A stretch of 51,774 nt of DNA from JAVBOW01 sp031550125 (GTDB taxonomy: Bacteria; Bacteroidota; Bacteroidia; Bacteroidales; Rikenellaceae). The DNA is taken from positions 1 to 51,774 of the forward strand of contig JAVBOW010000022.1 in NCBI GenBank assembly GCA_031550125.1. Reading direction: 5' to 3'. The notes beneath the pieces are model-generated. The model was not told the DNA's origin. It saw nothing but the letters and a program-made list of their open reading frames with translations, and searched no databases. Each line of letters opens with the position of its first letter. Positions within the stretch are counted from its first letter, which is position 1. Of the stretch, positions 6,656 through 15,771 are shown one piece after another. A program made the position numbers and the translations under genes.

Positions 6656-9100
6656 TTAAAACCTGTAAGTTACGGAGGTGAACCATGTACGTCCCCGCGA
6701 ATAGAGATATTTCGACGGCATGGGAACCACAGTGTAGCTGCGGCCGTAATCGGCCGATGACCTCGAGTAGCGCATCTGCTCGTAACCGCTGTAAATTATA
6801 TCCCTGTTGTCGAGCAGGTTGTTCACCGACGCAGAGAACGTCATCCTGCCGCCGCCAACATCGAACGACCGGGAAACGAAGAGTCCGGCGACAGCCTGAG
6901 GGGCGAACCTCTCCTGCGCCACGACGCCGGCCAACGCCTCGGGCGACGGGGCGCGATCGGTGATGCGGCGCATGCGGCGCACAGGATCGGGCGTTATATA
7001 ATTATCGGCCATGCAACTCACGGACGCCGACACCATCAGGCCGCGGACGCCGCGATAGCGCACTTCGCACGTGGCGGCGCTCTGCGGGGTGGAGCCTGTG
7101 CGGCAATTACGGACAAAGGCCTTCGCGGAGTAAACCCTGGCAAAGGTTGCGTCGTCGTAAAAATCGGCTTGCGGATTGTTGGCATAGCTGCCCGACACCG
7201 CCGACGCGGCGGCAAACAGCGACACGCGCGGAGAAAAACGCGCCTCCATCCCCAACTCCGCTCCATAATACTCCTTTTCGACGCCGTGCATCACCAGGTT
7301 GCCGTATATGGCCGAAAGGTCGTCGTAATAGTGCATTATCTCTGTCTGGCTTCCGGTGGCGTTATAGAATACGGCCGCCTCCAGCGTCACGGCGTCCCAA
7401 AGCATGCGGATCGAGGATTCCACGCCAGCCACCTGCGTAGACCTAACGCCTGCGGCCGAGACGTTGCAATAGCGCGGAGAGGGGTATATATCGCCCGATA
7501 CGGGAGCCATGGCCGCCAATACGGCGCGCAGGGCGGCGTGGCAGCGATACGAAAAGGCGTAGCCCGCCGAAAGGTTGAGCCTGTAGTCGGGAAACGAAAG
7601 CAGGTCCGAACGCCCGAAGGAACTGCCGTCAGGCACTCCATACTTATCGTAAAGGCCCTCTCGGCGCATCGTCACCGTACCTGCGTCCAACGCCAGGGCC
7701 AGCCTGGCGGGTCCCGAACCATAGTCCAGACCGAGGAATCCCGCGGCGCGGCTGCGTCCGAGGCGGTAGTGGTAGCGGAATTTGTCGCCCCGGGCTATCC
7801 GGCGGCCCGGATCGCGCATATCGCTGGGGGCGCCGGGGTTGTAGGGATCGTAATCGTATGCCTCTACAGACATGAGCATATCTTCGGCTCGATCGAAAAG
7901 TTCCGAGGCGTCGGCGCAGAACCTCAATCCGCAATACGTTTCAAGGCGACGCCCGGGACGCCCATGGAAAGAGGCGGTAAACTGGAGGTTCCTTACCCGC
8001 TCCACCGCTGCATCGACCATGTAGCGTGCGCGGCCTGACGGCGAATAGTGGTTGGAAAGAGCCATCCCGTCCCAATCTATCCGGACGGTTCGGTCGTCGC
8101 CCGAGCGCCATAGAGCGGAAATAGCCTCTGCGGCGGGCAGGAAACCGGCATGGGACGGGAGGTAGCTGTAATGATCGGGCAAAGGATTGGGCGCATCGTA
8201 CCACGTTATGCCGCTGTAGCTTCGCTCTCCTATCGTTGCCGAAGCGGCGGCGCGGAACGTCCCGGCGCGCCCAGCGGGCCTCTCGCAGAGGAGTACGGCC
8301 ACGGGGGTGAATTGCTTCCGGACCCTGCTGCTTCGTTCGCTGCCGTCATATGTCCCCCACGAAGGATTGTAAAGATTGTCGCCCGTCAGGTCGAAAACCT
8401 CCTGCACCGCGGCCGTGCGGGACGAAGAGACGCAGGGGGCGGCAAGTATGAACAGGGTTGCGGACCCCTTGCCGAGACGACGTTCGAAGGAGGCCGAAAG
8501 TACGGTCTGGTCGAGGAACACGCCGCGTATCTGAGCGTCGCGACCCCAACGGCGGGAGACAGCCAGGCTGTAATGCCACAAGCCGTTCGCCCAGGAACCT
8601 GCCGACGAGGCGTCCATCCCCAGGCGGGCGCTGCGGTCGGAGGCCGTCAGGCGGGCCGACGCGCCGGGGCGGGCCGAGGAGGGCCTGACTGAGAATATCT
8701 CCATGCCGGAGAGCGTACCGGCGCAGCCCGGGGCGGGTACGAAACCCGGAGTAAGCGCATAACTCGCCGCCACGCGCCTGAGTGCGGAGCGCAGAATGTA
8801 ATCCGGCGCTCCCGAGGCCGTGACGCCCAACTCCAGGCCGTCCAGCGAAGCGTCCGGCAGCAACGGGCCGGAGCCGCGGCGCAGAAAACGCGCCGACTGG
8901 AAATTATAGCGCGCCATGCGCGACCAGATATCGCCCGCTTCGGCCAAAGGGATATAAAAAACGTCGTTCTGGGATTCTACCTGCAAATCGCCGTCCGGAA
9001 TACGGACTCCGTCCCCTTCGGAAAGATCCGAATCGGCCTGCTGCGCCACGGCGGCGGCGCAGGCAAAAAAAAGGCTTAGCGTCAAAAGGAGTTTTTTCAT
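6656..9100 (-). CDS. TonB-dependent receptor-like outer membrane beta-barrel protein
   Basis: This 814-residue protein has a cleavable signal peptide ending near AVAQQ. A divergent plug-like region follows: NDVFYIPL near residue 46, then YNFQSARF and SLDGLEL. The rest is a long run of beta-barrel strands with the TonB-receptor hallmark VNNLLDNRDIIY near the end and a C-terminal aromatic (TYRF). It lacks the roughly 100-residue carboxypeptidase-regulatory-like domain that most Bacteroidota receptors carry after the signal peptide, and no clear TonB box is seen. The role is probably outer-membrane import of an unknown ligand with the DUF5689 lipoprotein encoded 4 bases downstream. A passive or degenerate barrel is the alternative. 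Confidence 0.8.
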   Translation of the reverse strand: MKKLLLTLSLFFACAAAVAQQADSDLSEGDGVRIPDGDLQVESQNDVFYIPLAEAGDIWSRMARYNFQSARFLRRGSGPLLPDASLDGLELGVTASGAPDYILRSALRRVAASYALTPGFVPAPGCAGTLSGMEIFSVRPSSARPGASARLTASDRSARLGMDASSAGSWANGLWHYSLAVSRRWGRDAQIRGVFLDQTVLSASFERRLGKGSATLFILAAPCVSSSRTAAVQEVFDLTGDNLYNPSWGTYDGSERSSRVRKQFTPVAVLLCERPAGRAGTFRAAASATIGERSYSGITWYDAPNPLPDHYSYLPSHAGFLPAAEAISALWRSGDDRTVRIDWDGMALSNHYSPSGRARYMVDAAVERVRNLQFTASFHGRPGRRLETYCGLRFCADASELFDRAEDMLMSVEAYDYDPYNPGAPSDMRDPGRRIARGDKFRYHYRLGRSRAAGFLGLDYGSGPARLALALDAGTVTMRREGLYDKYGVPDGSSFGRSDLLSFPDYRLNLSAGYAFSYRCHAALRAVLAAMAPVSGDIYPSPRYCNVSAAGVRSTQVAGVESSIRMLWDAVTLEAAVFYNATGSQTEIMHYYDDLSAIYGNLVMHGVEKEYYGAELGMEARFSPRVSLFAAASAVSGSYANNPQADFYDDATFARVYSAKAFVRNCRTGSTPQSAATCEVRYRGVRGLMVSASVSCMADNYITPDPVRRMRRITDRAPSPEALAGVVAQERFAPQAVAGLFVSRSFDVGGGRMTFSASVNNLLDNRDIIYSGYEQMRYSRSSADYGRSYTVVPMPSKYLYSRGRTWFTSVTYRF

Positions 9101-9152
9101 CGGACGTACATGGAAAATGTTCGGGCAGCGTATTTACGGACGTTCATATACA

Positions 9153-9160
9153 CAAATATA
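9153..9160 (-). promoter_or_regulatory. -7 box (TATATTTG) for the TonB receptor operon
   Basis: CAAATATA on the plus strand is TATATTTG on the minus strand, an exact consensus match, 52 bases upstream of the receptor ATG at 9100. The 205-base gap 9101-9305 holds this box and the divergent one at 9278-9285. I see no operator-like repeat between them. Confidence 0.65.
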
Positions 9161-9277
9161 TGTCTTTTTATCGTATTTTTCACACGCTTTATGCCACCCG
9201 GGAGCCGACGGGCCGTTTTCGCCCGCCAGCCGCCGCGCCTTATTTCCGCCCCCGTCCGTTATTCGCCTGAAAAACGC

Positions 9278-9285
9278 TATCTTTG
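9278..9285 (+). promoter_or_regulatory. -7 box (TATCTTTG) for the Gcr-family gene
   Basis: TATCTTTG is an exact -7 match, 20 bases before ATG 9306. It fixes the start of the next gene, because the longer frame open from 9117 would begin upstream of the transcription start. Confidence 0.7.
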
Positions 9286-9305
9286 TATATGACAGAGCGT
9301 GGGAG

Positions 9306-11318
9306 ATGAGACTTTCGGAAAAAGAATTACGTGACAATCTTGCCGTTATGCGCGACGAAGCGGCGGGAGTCGACGCCGTGGCCGCTATCGCCACGCTCGT
9401 GTCGTTCGTACGCCCGTACACCCACCTCAACGCCGCCTCCGCGCGCGACAGGCTGCAACGACTCACCGCGATCCTCAAGGAAGACCGGGCGGCGGCCAGG
9501 ACGATACGCAGCATGGTGTGGAGCGTGTTCATGCGCTCGGACATATCGGAAGCCATGGCAGGAAGCGGAATCAACAGCGAGGGAAACTTCTTCCGGGAAT
9601 TAAGCAAACGACTACGACACAAGATATTGCCACCACTCGACCACTCCGGAAGCCTTCAGGCTTCCATCGGGGAGATATTCCCTCACAGGACGGACTACCG
9701 CTGGGTGGAACAGATACCCGACGAACATTGGGCCGAATTGTTCGCCATATTGGGTTTCCGGGCGCGCATAGCAGACCGGTCGATGTTGCTTCAACTCTAC
9801 GGCGCGCTTTACGCCGTCTCAAACCGGGCCGGATCCCTTAGCCTCGAAACCGAAATCGACCGTTGCCTGACCCGCGAAGAGCGGCAATGTTTCGTAATGC
9901 AAGGACGGACGGTACTCGACATCCAGTCGGCTTTCGAGGAAGGTTGTCGCGAAAAGTGCCGCGAGGCCGAAAGCCGGCTCATGCGCCTGCTGGACGACTG
10001 CGAGGCGACAGTGGCCCGCATACACACCCACGCGAGGCATCACGGCACGAGCCTCCACCAGAGTTACGTGATCTCCCGGCTCGGGCAGATGATAGCCCGG
10101 ATGAAGATGATACTGCTGATGGCCGAAGGCGACTTTTCGGGCGATCTGCGCGGCCGTGTAAGGCATTTCAAGTCGCTCGTACACGACCGCAACACGCGCA
10201 ACAGCGTCCGGCAGTTGCTGCGCGACAACGTGGAACTGCTCGCCCTGCGCATAGCCGAACACGAGCGGAACACCGGCGAGCATTACATAACCGCCACGCC
10301 GGCCGAATACAACAGCATGCTCCGTTCGGCCATGGGCGGAGGGGTTATAATTTCGTTCGTAGCACTGCTCAAGGCGCTGATGCACTTCATACGTATGGCC
10401 CCATTCTGGCAGGGAATAGCTTACAGCGTAAATTACGCCGCGGGATTCATAGGCATATACGCCACCGGCTCGACGCTGGCCACCAAACAACCGGCGATGA
10501 CGGCGTCGGCCATAGCCAGCTCGCTGGATCACAAAAACAACAGGGATAAACCAAATATGCCCGAGCTGGCAATACTGCTGTCGGAAGTTTCGCGCAGCCA
10601 GCTGGCTTCGTTCGCCGGCAACCTCGCGGTTGTCTTTCCTTTGACGCTGCTTATGGCGTGGGGCTGGGAGACGCTCGCCGGTTTTCCCATAGCCGAAGGC
10701 GCTTTCGCCCGGCAATTGCTGGACAACCAGAATCCGCTCCGCACGCCCAGCCTGCTGTATGCCTGTTTCACGGGGGTGTTCCTTTTCCTCTCGGGCATCA
10801 TCTCCGGATATTTCGACAACCTCGCCGCATACGGCAACATTCCCGAGCGCCTGCGCCGCCATCCGTGGCTCAGGCGCACCGTGTCGCCCGCTCGTCTGGA
10901 CGGCATAGCATCCTACGCAGGCAAACACCTGGGCGGCATAATGGGCAACCTGTGCCTCGGGTTCTTCCTCGGCATGGCCGGATTCGTAGGGCAGACGCTC
11001 GGCGTGAGCTTCGACATCCGCCACATAACCATATCCACGGCCAACTTCGCCATAGGATTGCAGGGTCTGGACTTCGACGTCCCGACGGCAGACCTCGTCT
11101 GGACGACGGCGGGGGTGTTGCTGATAGGGTTCCTGAACTTCCTGGTGAGTTTCGCCCTGGCCTTCATGACCGCAATGGCCTCGCGCAGGGTGCGTTTCGG
11201 GCAATACAGGCGGCTGATGCTCTATTTGGCGCGTCTGGCCGTGCGCTACCCGCTGGATTTCGTACGTCCTCCGCGGACCCTGCGCAAACCGTCTGATTTC
11301 ATGCAACGTAAAATTTAG
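9306..11318 (+). CDS. Gcr/PF10136 'site-specific recombinase' family membrane protein
   Basis: This 670-residue protein resembles the SpecificRecomb family (COG4389, gonococcal Gcr). The N-terminal 350 or so residues are soluble and mostly helical, with an FFRELSKRLRHKILPP segment. The C-terminal half has about six or seven hydrophobic segments, including GGGVIISFVALLKAL, LAVVFPLTLLMAW, FTGVFLFLSGIISGYF, LCLGFFLGMAGFVG and TAGVLLIGFLNFLVSFAL. The family is named as a recombinase, but I see no tyrosine- or serine-recombinase catalytic motif, and the topology is that of an inner membrane protein. Its real activity should be treated as unknown. ATG 9306 is chosen from the -7 box at 9278-9285. 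A TPR histidine kinase gene follows after 49 bases on the same strand. Confidence 0.8.
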   Translation: MRLSEKELRDNLAVMRDEAAGVDAVAAIATLVSFVRPYTHLNAASARDRLQRLTAILKEDRAAARTIRSMVWSVFMRSDISEAMAGSGINSEGNFFRELSKRLRHKILPPLDHSGSLQASIGEIFPHRTDYRWVEQIPDEHWAELFAILGFRARIADRSMLLQLYGALYAVSNRAGSLSLETEIDRCLTREERQCFVMQGRTVLDIQSAFEEGCREKCREAESRLMRLLDDCEATVARIHTHARHHGTSLHQSYVISRLGQMIARMKMILLMAEGDFSGDLRGRVRHFKSLVHDRNTRNSVRQLLRDNVELLALRIAEHERNTGEHYITATPAEYNSMLRSAMGGGVIISFVALLKALMHFIRMAPFWQGIAYSVNYAAGFIGIYATGSTLATKQPAMTASAIASSLDHKNNRDKPNMPELAILLSEVSRSQLASFAGNLAVVFPLTLLMAWGWETLAGFPIAEGAFARQLLDNQNPLRTPSLLYACFTGVFLFLSGIISGYFDNLAAYGNIPERLRRHPWLRRTVSPARLDGIASYAGKHLGGIMGNLCLGFFLGMAGFVGQTLGVSFDIRHITISTANFAIGLQGLDFDVPTADLVWTTAGVLLIGFLNFLVSFALAFMTAMASRRVRFGQYRRLMLYLARLAVRYPLDFVRPPRTLRKPSDFMQRKI

Positions 11319-11367
11319 CGGAGAATATGTCGAAATTTATTATATTCGCGTAATATTACTCCCGACA

Positions 11368-13395
11368 ATGCATAAAATATTGATCGCTATCCTGTTCGCG
11401 CTGCTCCTCGGCAACGCCGTTCCCGTATTCGGACAGGGCAACAAAGAGAGGGACGAGTTCAAGGTAGACAGCGTGCTTTACGAATACCTCCAGCGCTGCA
11501 GGGAAAAGCAGATGTCACCGGAGGTTATACCGATGTGCGACACCCTGTTCGAAATGTCGGAAAAAAAAGGCGACCAGCGTATGCAGGCCGTAGCGCTCGC
11601 CACCAAACTCGACTACTACTACTTCAATGGGCTGGAAGATGGCATAATAGCCCACGTAGCCATAGTCAAGGAGTTCGCAAAGAAGACAGGACAGCCGAAA
11701 TATTACTATTTCGTGTGGGGATCGCGCCTGATACAGTATTATATCAAATGCGGACGTCTGGCAACGGCCATGTACGAAGCAGAAAAGATGCTGCGCGACG
11801 CACAGGAATCGGACGACAAGCAAGGGCTGGCCACATGCTACAACGTGATAGGCACGATTTACAAGGCCAGGGGCATGCCGGCAAAATCGTTCGAGAACAG
11901 GAAGAAAGAGATCGAACTTATAGAGACTTACAACTTAGACAAATACAACCTGGCCAACGCCTATCACGACCTTGCGTCATATTACCTGTCCACGGGTGAT
12001 ACGGACGCAGCTCTGAAGGCGCTGGAAAAATCCGGGGAGTACGGCTATACGAGCTTTCATAAATCGCATGAACTATCCTATTATATAGACTATTACATCA
12101 AAACCGGCGACAACGTCAAGGCCGCCGAATATTTGCGACGGTTAGAGGAACTCTATGCCTCGGACAAGCATCTCAACACCAACATACGAAACCTCTACGA
12201 CGCCCAGTATGGTTATTACACGGCGACAGGCAATTACGCCAAAGCTCTTGAAATAAACAAAATACACCGCGACGAGCTGGGAAAAAGAGGGGAGGACGGG
12301 CTATTGCTCACCGCGTCGCTACAACAGGCCCATACCCTTTACAGGCTTGGCCGTTACGGCGACGCATCGAACGTCTACCGCAATTACATAGCGCAAAAAG
12401 ATTCGCTCGAGAAGATTGTGGACCAGAATTCGGCCAGCGAATTCGCCGCCCTGCTGGGCGTGGAGAAACTAAACAACGAAAAACGCGAACTCGCGCTTAA
12501 CATGCGTGAGGACAGGCTTATATACACCTACAGCCTGATAGCCGTACTCGTGCTTTGCCTTGCCGCCGTTTTCGTTTTGCTCTATCGCGAGCGGCGCTCC
12601 AACCGCATGCTCAAGGTCTCAGAAGCCAACCTCACCGAAAAGAACAACAAACTGATCGTATCGGAAGAGCAGCTACGCCACGCGCGCGACCGCGCGGAGA
12701 AGGCCAGCGCCATGAAAAGCGCCTTTATGCAGAATATGACCCACGAAATACGGACGCCGCTCAACTCCATAGTGGGCTTTTCGGACCTTATAGTGGAAAT
12801 GTTGGACAAAGACAGCCCGGCGCGCGAATTTTCCGCGGTTATAAGGGAGAACAACAACCGAATGCTAAAGCTTATCGACGACGTACTGGACATGTCTGCG
12901 CTCGATTCGGGAACAGAGGTGGAGTTGCATCCTACGGACATTAACCAATGTTGCCAGGACAGCGTCAAGAATGCCAGGAGCTACGCGGCCGAGGGCGTGA
13001 CGTTGGAATTCAACCCCCATTTCCAACCGTTCATAGCCATGAGCAACGCTCAGCGCCTCTCGCAGATACTTTTCAACCTGCTCCAGAATGCAGCCAGGGC
13101 TACCGGCAGCGGAAGCATAAAACTCGCTTACGAGCTTTCCCCAGACCGCGCCGCCATGATATTCACCGTGACCGACACCGGCTATGGCATCCCCGCCGAT
13201 AAAGCCGAGTATGTGTTCGAGCGTTTCGTAAAACTCAACGACTACGCCCAGGGTTTCGGACTCGGACTCTCCGTATCGAGGCTGCTGGCCCGCAAGATGG
13301 GCGGCGACCTAACCGCAGACCCCGGCTACGCCGGAGGATGCAGGATGATACTCACCCTGCCCAATATTCCCGCCCGGATGGACGGTATCAATTAA
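11368..13395 (+). CDS. TPR-containing sensor histidine kinase
   Basis: This 675-residue protein has a signal peptide (cleavage near VFGQG), a periplasmic region of TPR-like helical repeats to about residue 370, a membrane segment at about 384-406, a coiled-coil linker, and a cytoplasmic kinase. The HisKA motif MTHEIRTPL carries phospho-acceptor His459. The ATPase domain has an N-box (NLLQNAARA) near 570, the G1 box DTGYGIP starting at Asp603, and a GFGLGLSVSR G2 box. There is no receiver or HTH domain, so this is a classical kinase and not a one-component hybrid. No response regulator gene is adjacent. Its stop is 21 bases from the convergent selD stop. A near-consensus TATATTCG at 11341-11348 could be its own promoter. 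Confidence 0.9.
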   Translation: MHKILIAILFALLLGNAVPVFGQGNKERDEFKVDSVLYEYLQRCREKQMSPEVIPMCDTLFEMSEKKGDQRMQAVALATKLDYYYFNGLEDGIIAHVAIVKEFAKKTGQPKYYYFVWGSRLIQYYIKCGRLATAMYEAEKMLRDAQESDDKQGLATCYNVIGTIYKARGMPAKSFENRKKEIELIETYNLDKYNLANAYHDLASYYLSTGDTDAALKALEKSGEYGYTSFHKSHELSYYIDYYIKTGDNVKAAEYLRRLEELYASDKHLNTNIRNLYDAQYGYYTATGNYAKALEINKIHRDELGKRGEDGLLLTASLQQAHTLYRLGRYGDASNVYRNYIAQKDSLEKIVDQNSASEFAALLGVEKLNNEKRELALNMREDRLIYTYSLIAVLVLCLAAVFVLLYRERRSNRMLKVSEANLTEKNNKLIVSEEQLRHARDRAEKASAMKSAFMQNMTHEIRTPLNSIVGFSDLIVEMLDKDSPAREFSAVIRENNNRMLKLIDDVLDMSALDSGTEVELHPTDINQCCQDSVKNARSYAAEGVTLEFNPHFQPFIAMSNAQRLSQILFNLLQNAARATGSGSIKLAYELSPDRAAMIFTVTDTGYGIPADKAEYVFERFVKLNDYAQGFGLGLSVSRLLARKMGGDLTADPGYAGGCRMILTLPNIPARMDGIN

Positions 13396-13416
13396 GTATC
13401 CTTACGCCGCCGGCCT

Positions 13417-14466
13417 TCAAACGACGGTAAGCGCATACGGCCCTTTTGCCGTCACGCGTCCCACAACGGCGGCGTGCGGATATTTTGCCTGCAACTCCGC
13501 TACCATCCGGCCCGCGTTCGCCTCCGGAGTACAGATAAGCAATCCGCCAGAAGTTTGGGCGTCGCAAACGACCATCTTGCGCGGAAGTGTCAATTCCGGG
13601 GAGAAGAACGCCCTGTCCGACACATACTCCATATTGCGGAAGGCCGACCCGGGAATGCACCCTTCGTCCATAAGCCGTTCCACGCCCGGCAACAGAGGCA
13701 GCGCCGAGGCCTGTATCTCGGCAGACGCGCCGCTGGACTCCATCATGCCGACCAAATGTCCGGCCAGGCCGAATCCCGTCACGTCCGTCGCCGCGCGCAC
13801 GCCGTAGCGTTGCATGACCTCCGCGCCCAGATCGTTGAGCTGTTTCATCGAATCTATAGCGGCGGCGTAATCCGCAGGTGCGTCCATACCCATGCGGCGC
13901 GCCGCTACGGCCACGCCCGTACCGAGGGATTTGGTGAGTATAAGTACGTCGCCGGGACGGGCCGCGGCGTTGGTTATCACCCTGTCCGGATGTACCGTAC
14001 CCACCACGGCAAGACCGTATTTGGGCGGATAGTCGTCTATCGTGTGGCCTCCCATCGTCAGCGCCCCCGATTCGTTTATCTTTCGCTGTCCGGCGGCGAG
14101 GATATCGCGCAACACCTCGAGAGGTATCTTCGTCGAAGGAAACATACTGAGGTTGAGCGCAAGGAGCGGTTTGCCGCCCATGGCGTAAACGTCGCTCAAC
14201 GAATTGGCCGCGGCGATAGCGCCGAAATCGGCCGGCGACGAGCATACGGGCGGGAAGAAATCGGTGGTGACGATCAGGGCCGTCTCGTCCGAAAGACGGT
14301 AAACGCCCGCATCGTCGTGAGTAGACACGTCCACGAGTACGTTGGCGTCTACGGGCAACGTTATGGACGACAGCAACCGGGATAATTCGGCCGCGGGGAT
14401 CTTGGCCGAGCATCCGCCCTGCGCTACGGTGGTCAAAAGATCGAAATCAACAGTGGATAGTGGCAT
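13417..14466 (-). CDS. selD: Selenide, water dikinase (selenophosphate synthetase)
   Basis: This 349-residue enzyme makes selenophosphate from selenide and ATP in the cytoplasm. The N-terminus has GGCSAKIP: Cys19 aligns with the catalytic Cys17 and Lys22 with Lys20 of the E. coli enzyme. TTDFFPP, SDVYAMGG, GGHTIDDYPPKYG and DVTGFGLAGHL are the expected ATP-binding segments. The catalytic position is Cys and not Sec, so no UGA recoding is needed. It is the last gene of the selenium operon, and its ATG lies inside the end of the DUF3343 gene (20-base overlap), which suggests translational coupling. With no selA or selB here, its product most likely feeds MnmH. Confidence 0.95.
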   Translation of the reverse strand: MPLSTVDFDLLTTVAQGGCSAKIPAAELSRLLSSITLPVDANVLVDVSTHDDAGVYRLSDETALIVTTDFFPPVCSSPADFGAIAAANSLSDVYAMGGKPLLALNLSMFPSTKIPLEVLRDILAAGQRKINESGALTMGGHTIDDYPPKYGLAVVGTVHPDRVITNAAARPGDVLILTKSLGTGVAVAARRMGMDAPADYAAAIDSMKQLNDLGAEVMQRYGVRAATDVTGFGLAGHLVGMMESSGASAEIQASALPLLPGVERLMDEGCIPGSAFRNMEYVSDRAFFSPELTLPRKMVVCDAQTSGGLLICTPEANAGRMVAELQAKYPHAAVVGRVTAKGPYALTVV

Positions 14467-14665
14467 CTATATCGTTGGTTTGCATTAATTCCATGAATAT
14501 CAACCGGTCGCGGTCCGCTATTGCGAGCGCCATGCCGCACTCGGACGAAATGTCCGTGGGCGGAGGCACCACGGCAACCGTCATGCCGGCCGCGGCGCAC
14601 AGCCGCTCGGCCCTGACTGCATCGCGGGCGCTGCGAAACGTAGCGGTAAAATTCAACGCGCGCAT
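14447..14665 (-). CDS. DUF3343 small protein, putative selenium/sulfur carrier
   Basis: This 72-residue protein begins MRALNFTATFRSARDAVRAE and carries the DUF3343 signature ISSECGMA, with conserved Cys43. There are further cysteines at 23 and at the last residue. DUF3343 proteins are small and often lie in sulfur or selenium clusters; a carrier role for Cys43 is inferred. ATG 14665 is chosen because it begins the conserved domain; the gene overlaps the desulfurase 3' end by 13 bases and the selD start by 20. It is easily missed by gene callers because a longer overlapping frame is open upstream. Confidence 0.8.
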   Translation of the reverse strand: MRALNFTATFRSARDAVRAERLCAAAGMTVAVVPPPTDISSECGMALAIADRDRLIFMELMQTNDIDATIHC

Positions 14666-15771
14666 ATGGTTTCGACGGCAAAGGCCAGGTGATCCATATC
14701 CGCGGGCGTATGGAAGGCGGAAAGAGAGATGCGTACGGTACCGTGCGGAAACGTCCCCAACGTACGGTGTGCAAGCGGCGCGCAGTGAAGACCGGCCCTT
14801 GTCTGGCAGCCATGCTCCTCCATAAGCCTCTGCGCCAGGACGGAGGGGGAAAGGCGGTTGTGCGTAACTGAGAACGTCTCCCCCTGCCTGGAGAAATCGG
14901 ACGCCCCGTAAACGGTTATGCCGTCTGCAGCGGCTATCCTTTCCATCAGCGCCTTCAAATCGCCGCGCGAATGAAGCGCCGCCGGCGGATTGTGCAGCGC
15001 CGCGCCCAGCCCGCATATGCCGGCTATGTTGGGAGTGCCGGCCTCGAGGCGGTCGGGATAGATATCGGGCATTTTATAACTATCCGAGTTGCTCCCAGTG
15101 CCTCCGTGCATGAGAGGAGCGACAAGGGACGGGTCGGCTATATACGCCCCACCCGTACCCACCGGGCCGTAAAGGCCTTTGTGTCCGGTAAATATAATAT
15201 ATTCGGGCAGGCGGGCAAGGCCGGGGATACCCGCGGCGGAAACCGTCTGCGTGGCGTCTAACATTACCGGCACTCCTGTGGCAAGTTCCATTATAAGGCC
15301 TGCGGACTGCGTGGCGCCGTTAACGTTGCCCTGGTGGTTGACTACCACAAGGGCAGCCTCCCGTATGTTTTCGCGCTCCAACGCCACCGGATCCACCGTC
15401 CCGTCCGCCAGGCACGGCAATACCTTTATCTTAACCCCTTTCGTGGCGGCCAGGTATTCCAGAGGCCTCATCACGGCGTTGTGTTCCATGCCCGACACCA
15501 GCACCGTACGTCCATCCAGAGGCAATCCTTTAAGTATCAGGTTGGCTGATTCCGTAGCCCCCGAAGAGAAGAAGACGTTCCCGGCCTCCGCCCCAAGGGC
15601 TGCCGCAAGAGCGTCGCGGCACTCTTCGACGGCCGCCGTGGCCTGCCTTACGCGCGGATAGAACCCGCGCCCGTAAGTCCCTCCCACCGCGTCGATATAG
15701 TGCGCCACGGCCCGGGCCACCTCCGGCGGCTTGGGAAACGAGGTTGCGGCGTTGTCGAAATATAGGTTCAC
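14653..15771 (-). CDS. Cysteine desulfurase / selenocysteine lyase family (class V aminotransferase)
   Basis: This 372-residue PLP enzyme has the SufS/CsdB-like layout: YFDNAATSFPKP at the N-terminus, SSGATESAN at 69-77, His98 (MEHNAVMRP) stacking on PLP, Asp172, and PLP-binding Lys198 in FTGHKG. Cys330 in RAGLHCAPL is in the position of the catalytic loop cysteine of SufS. It likely releases sulfur from cysteine or selenium from selenocysteine as an enzyme-bound persulfide or perselenide; the operon favours a selenium role. The start is GTG 15771, which overlaps the yedF stop as GTGA. The frame stays open to 15954, but the protein fold begins at this GTG. Confidence 0.87.
   Translation of the reverse strand: MNLYFDNAATSFPKPPEVARAVAHYIDAVGGTYGRGFYPRVRQATAAVEECRDALAAALGAEAGNVFFSSGATESANLILKGLPLDGRTVLVSGMEHNAVMRPLEYLAATKGVKIKVLPCLADGTVDPVALERENIREAALVVVNHQGNVNGATQSAGLIMELATGVPVMLDATQTVSAAGIPGLARLPEYIIFTGHKGLYGPVGTGGAYIADPSLVAPLMHGGTGSNSDSYKMPDIYPDRLEAGTPNIAGICGLGAALHNPPAALHSRGDLKALMERIAAADGITVYGASDFSRQGETFSVTHNRLSPSVLAQRLMEEHGCQTRAGLHCAPLAHRTLGTFPHGTVRISLSAFHTPADMDHLAFAVETICAR

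Noticed and set aside
7169..8038. 289-codon plus-strand frame inside the TonB receptor gene
   Set aside because: It is antisense to the receptor, with His/Arg-rich low-information composition and no start signal.
9117..9305. N-terminal extension of the Gcr-family protein
   Set aside because: The -7 box at 9278-9285 lies inside the extension, and the extra residues do not resemble the family.
9819..11306. 495-codon minus-strand frame opposite the Gcr-family gene
   Set aside because: It is rich in Gln, Glu, His and Arg, with no domain or promoter. It is a codon-bias shadow of the plus-strand gene.
13417..14466. Selenocysteine-containing SelD
   Set aside because: The catalytic position is a plain Cys codon (Cys19), and no in-frame TGA interrupts the gene.
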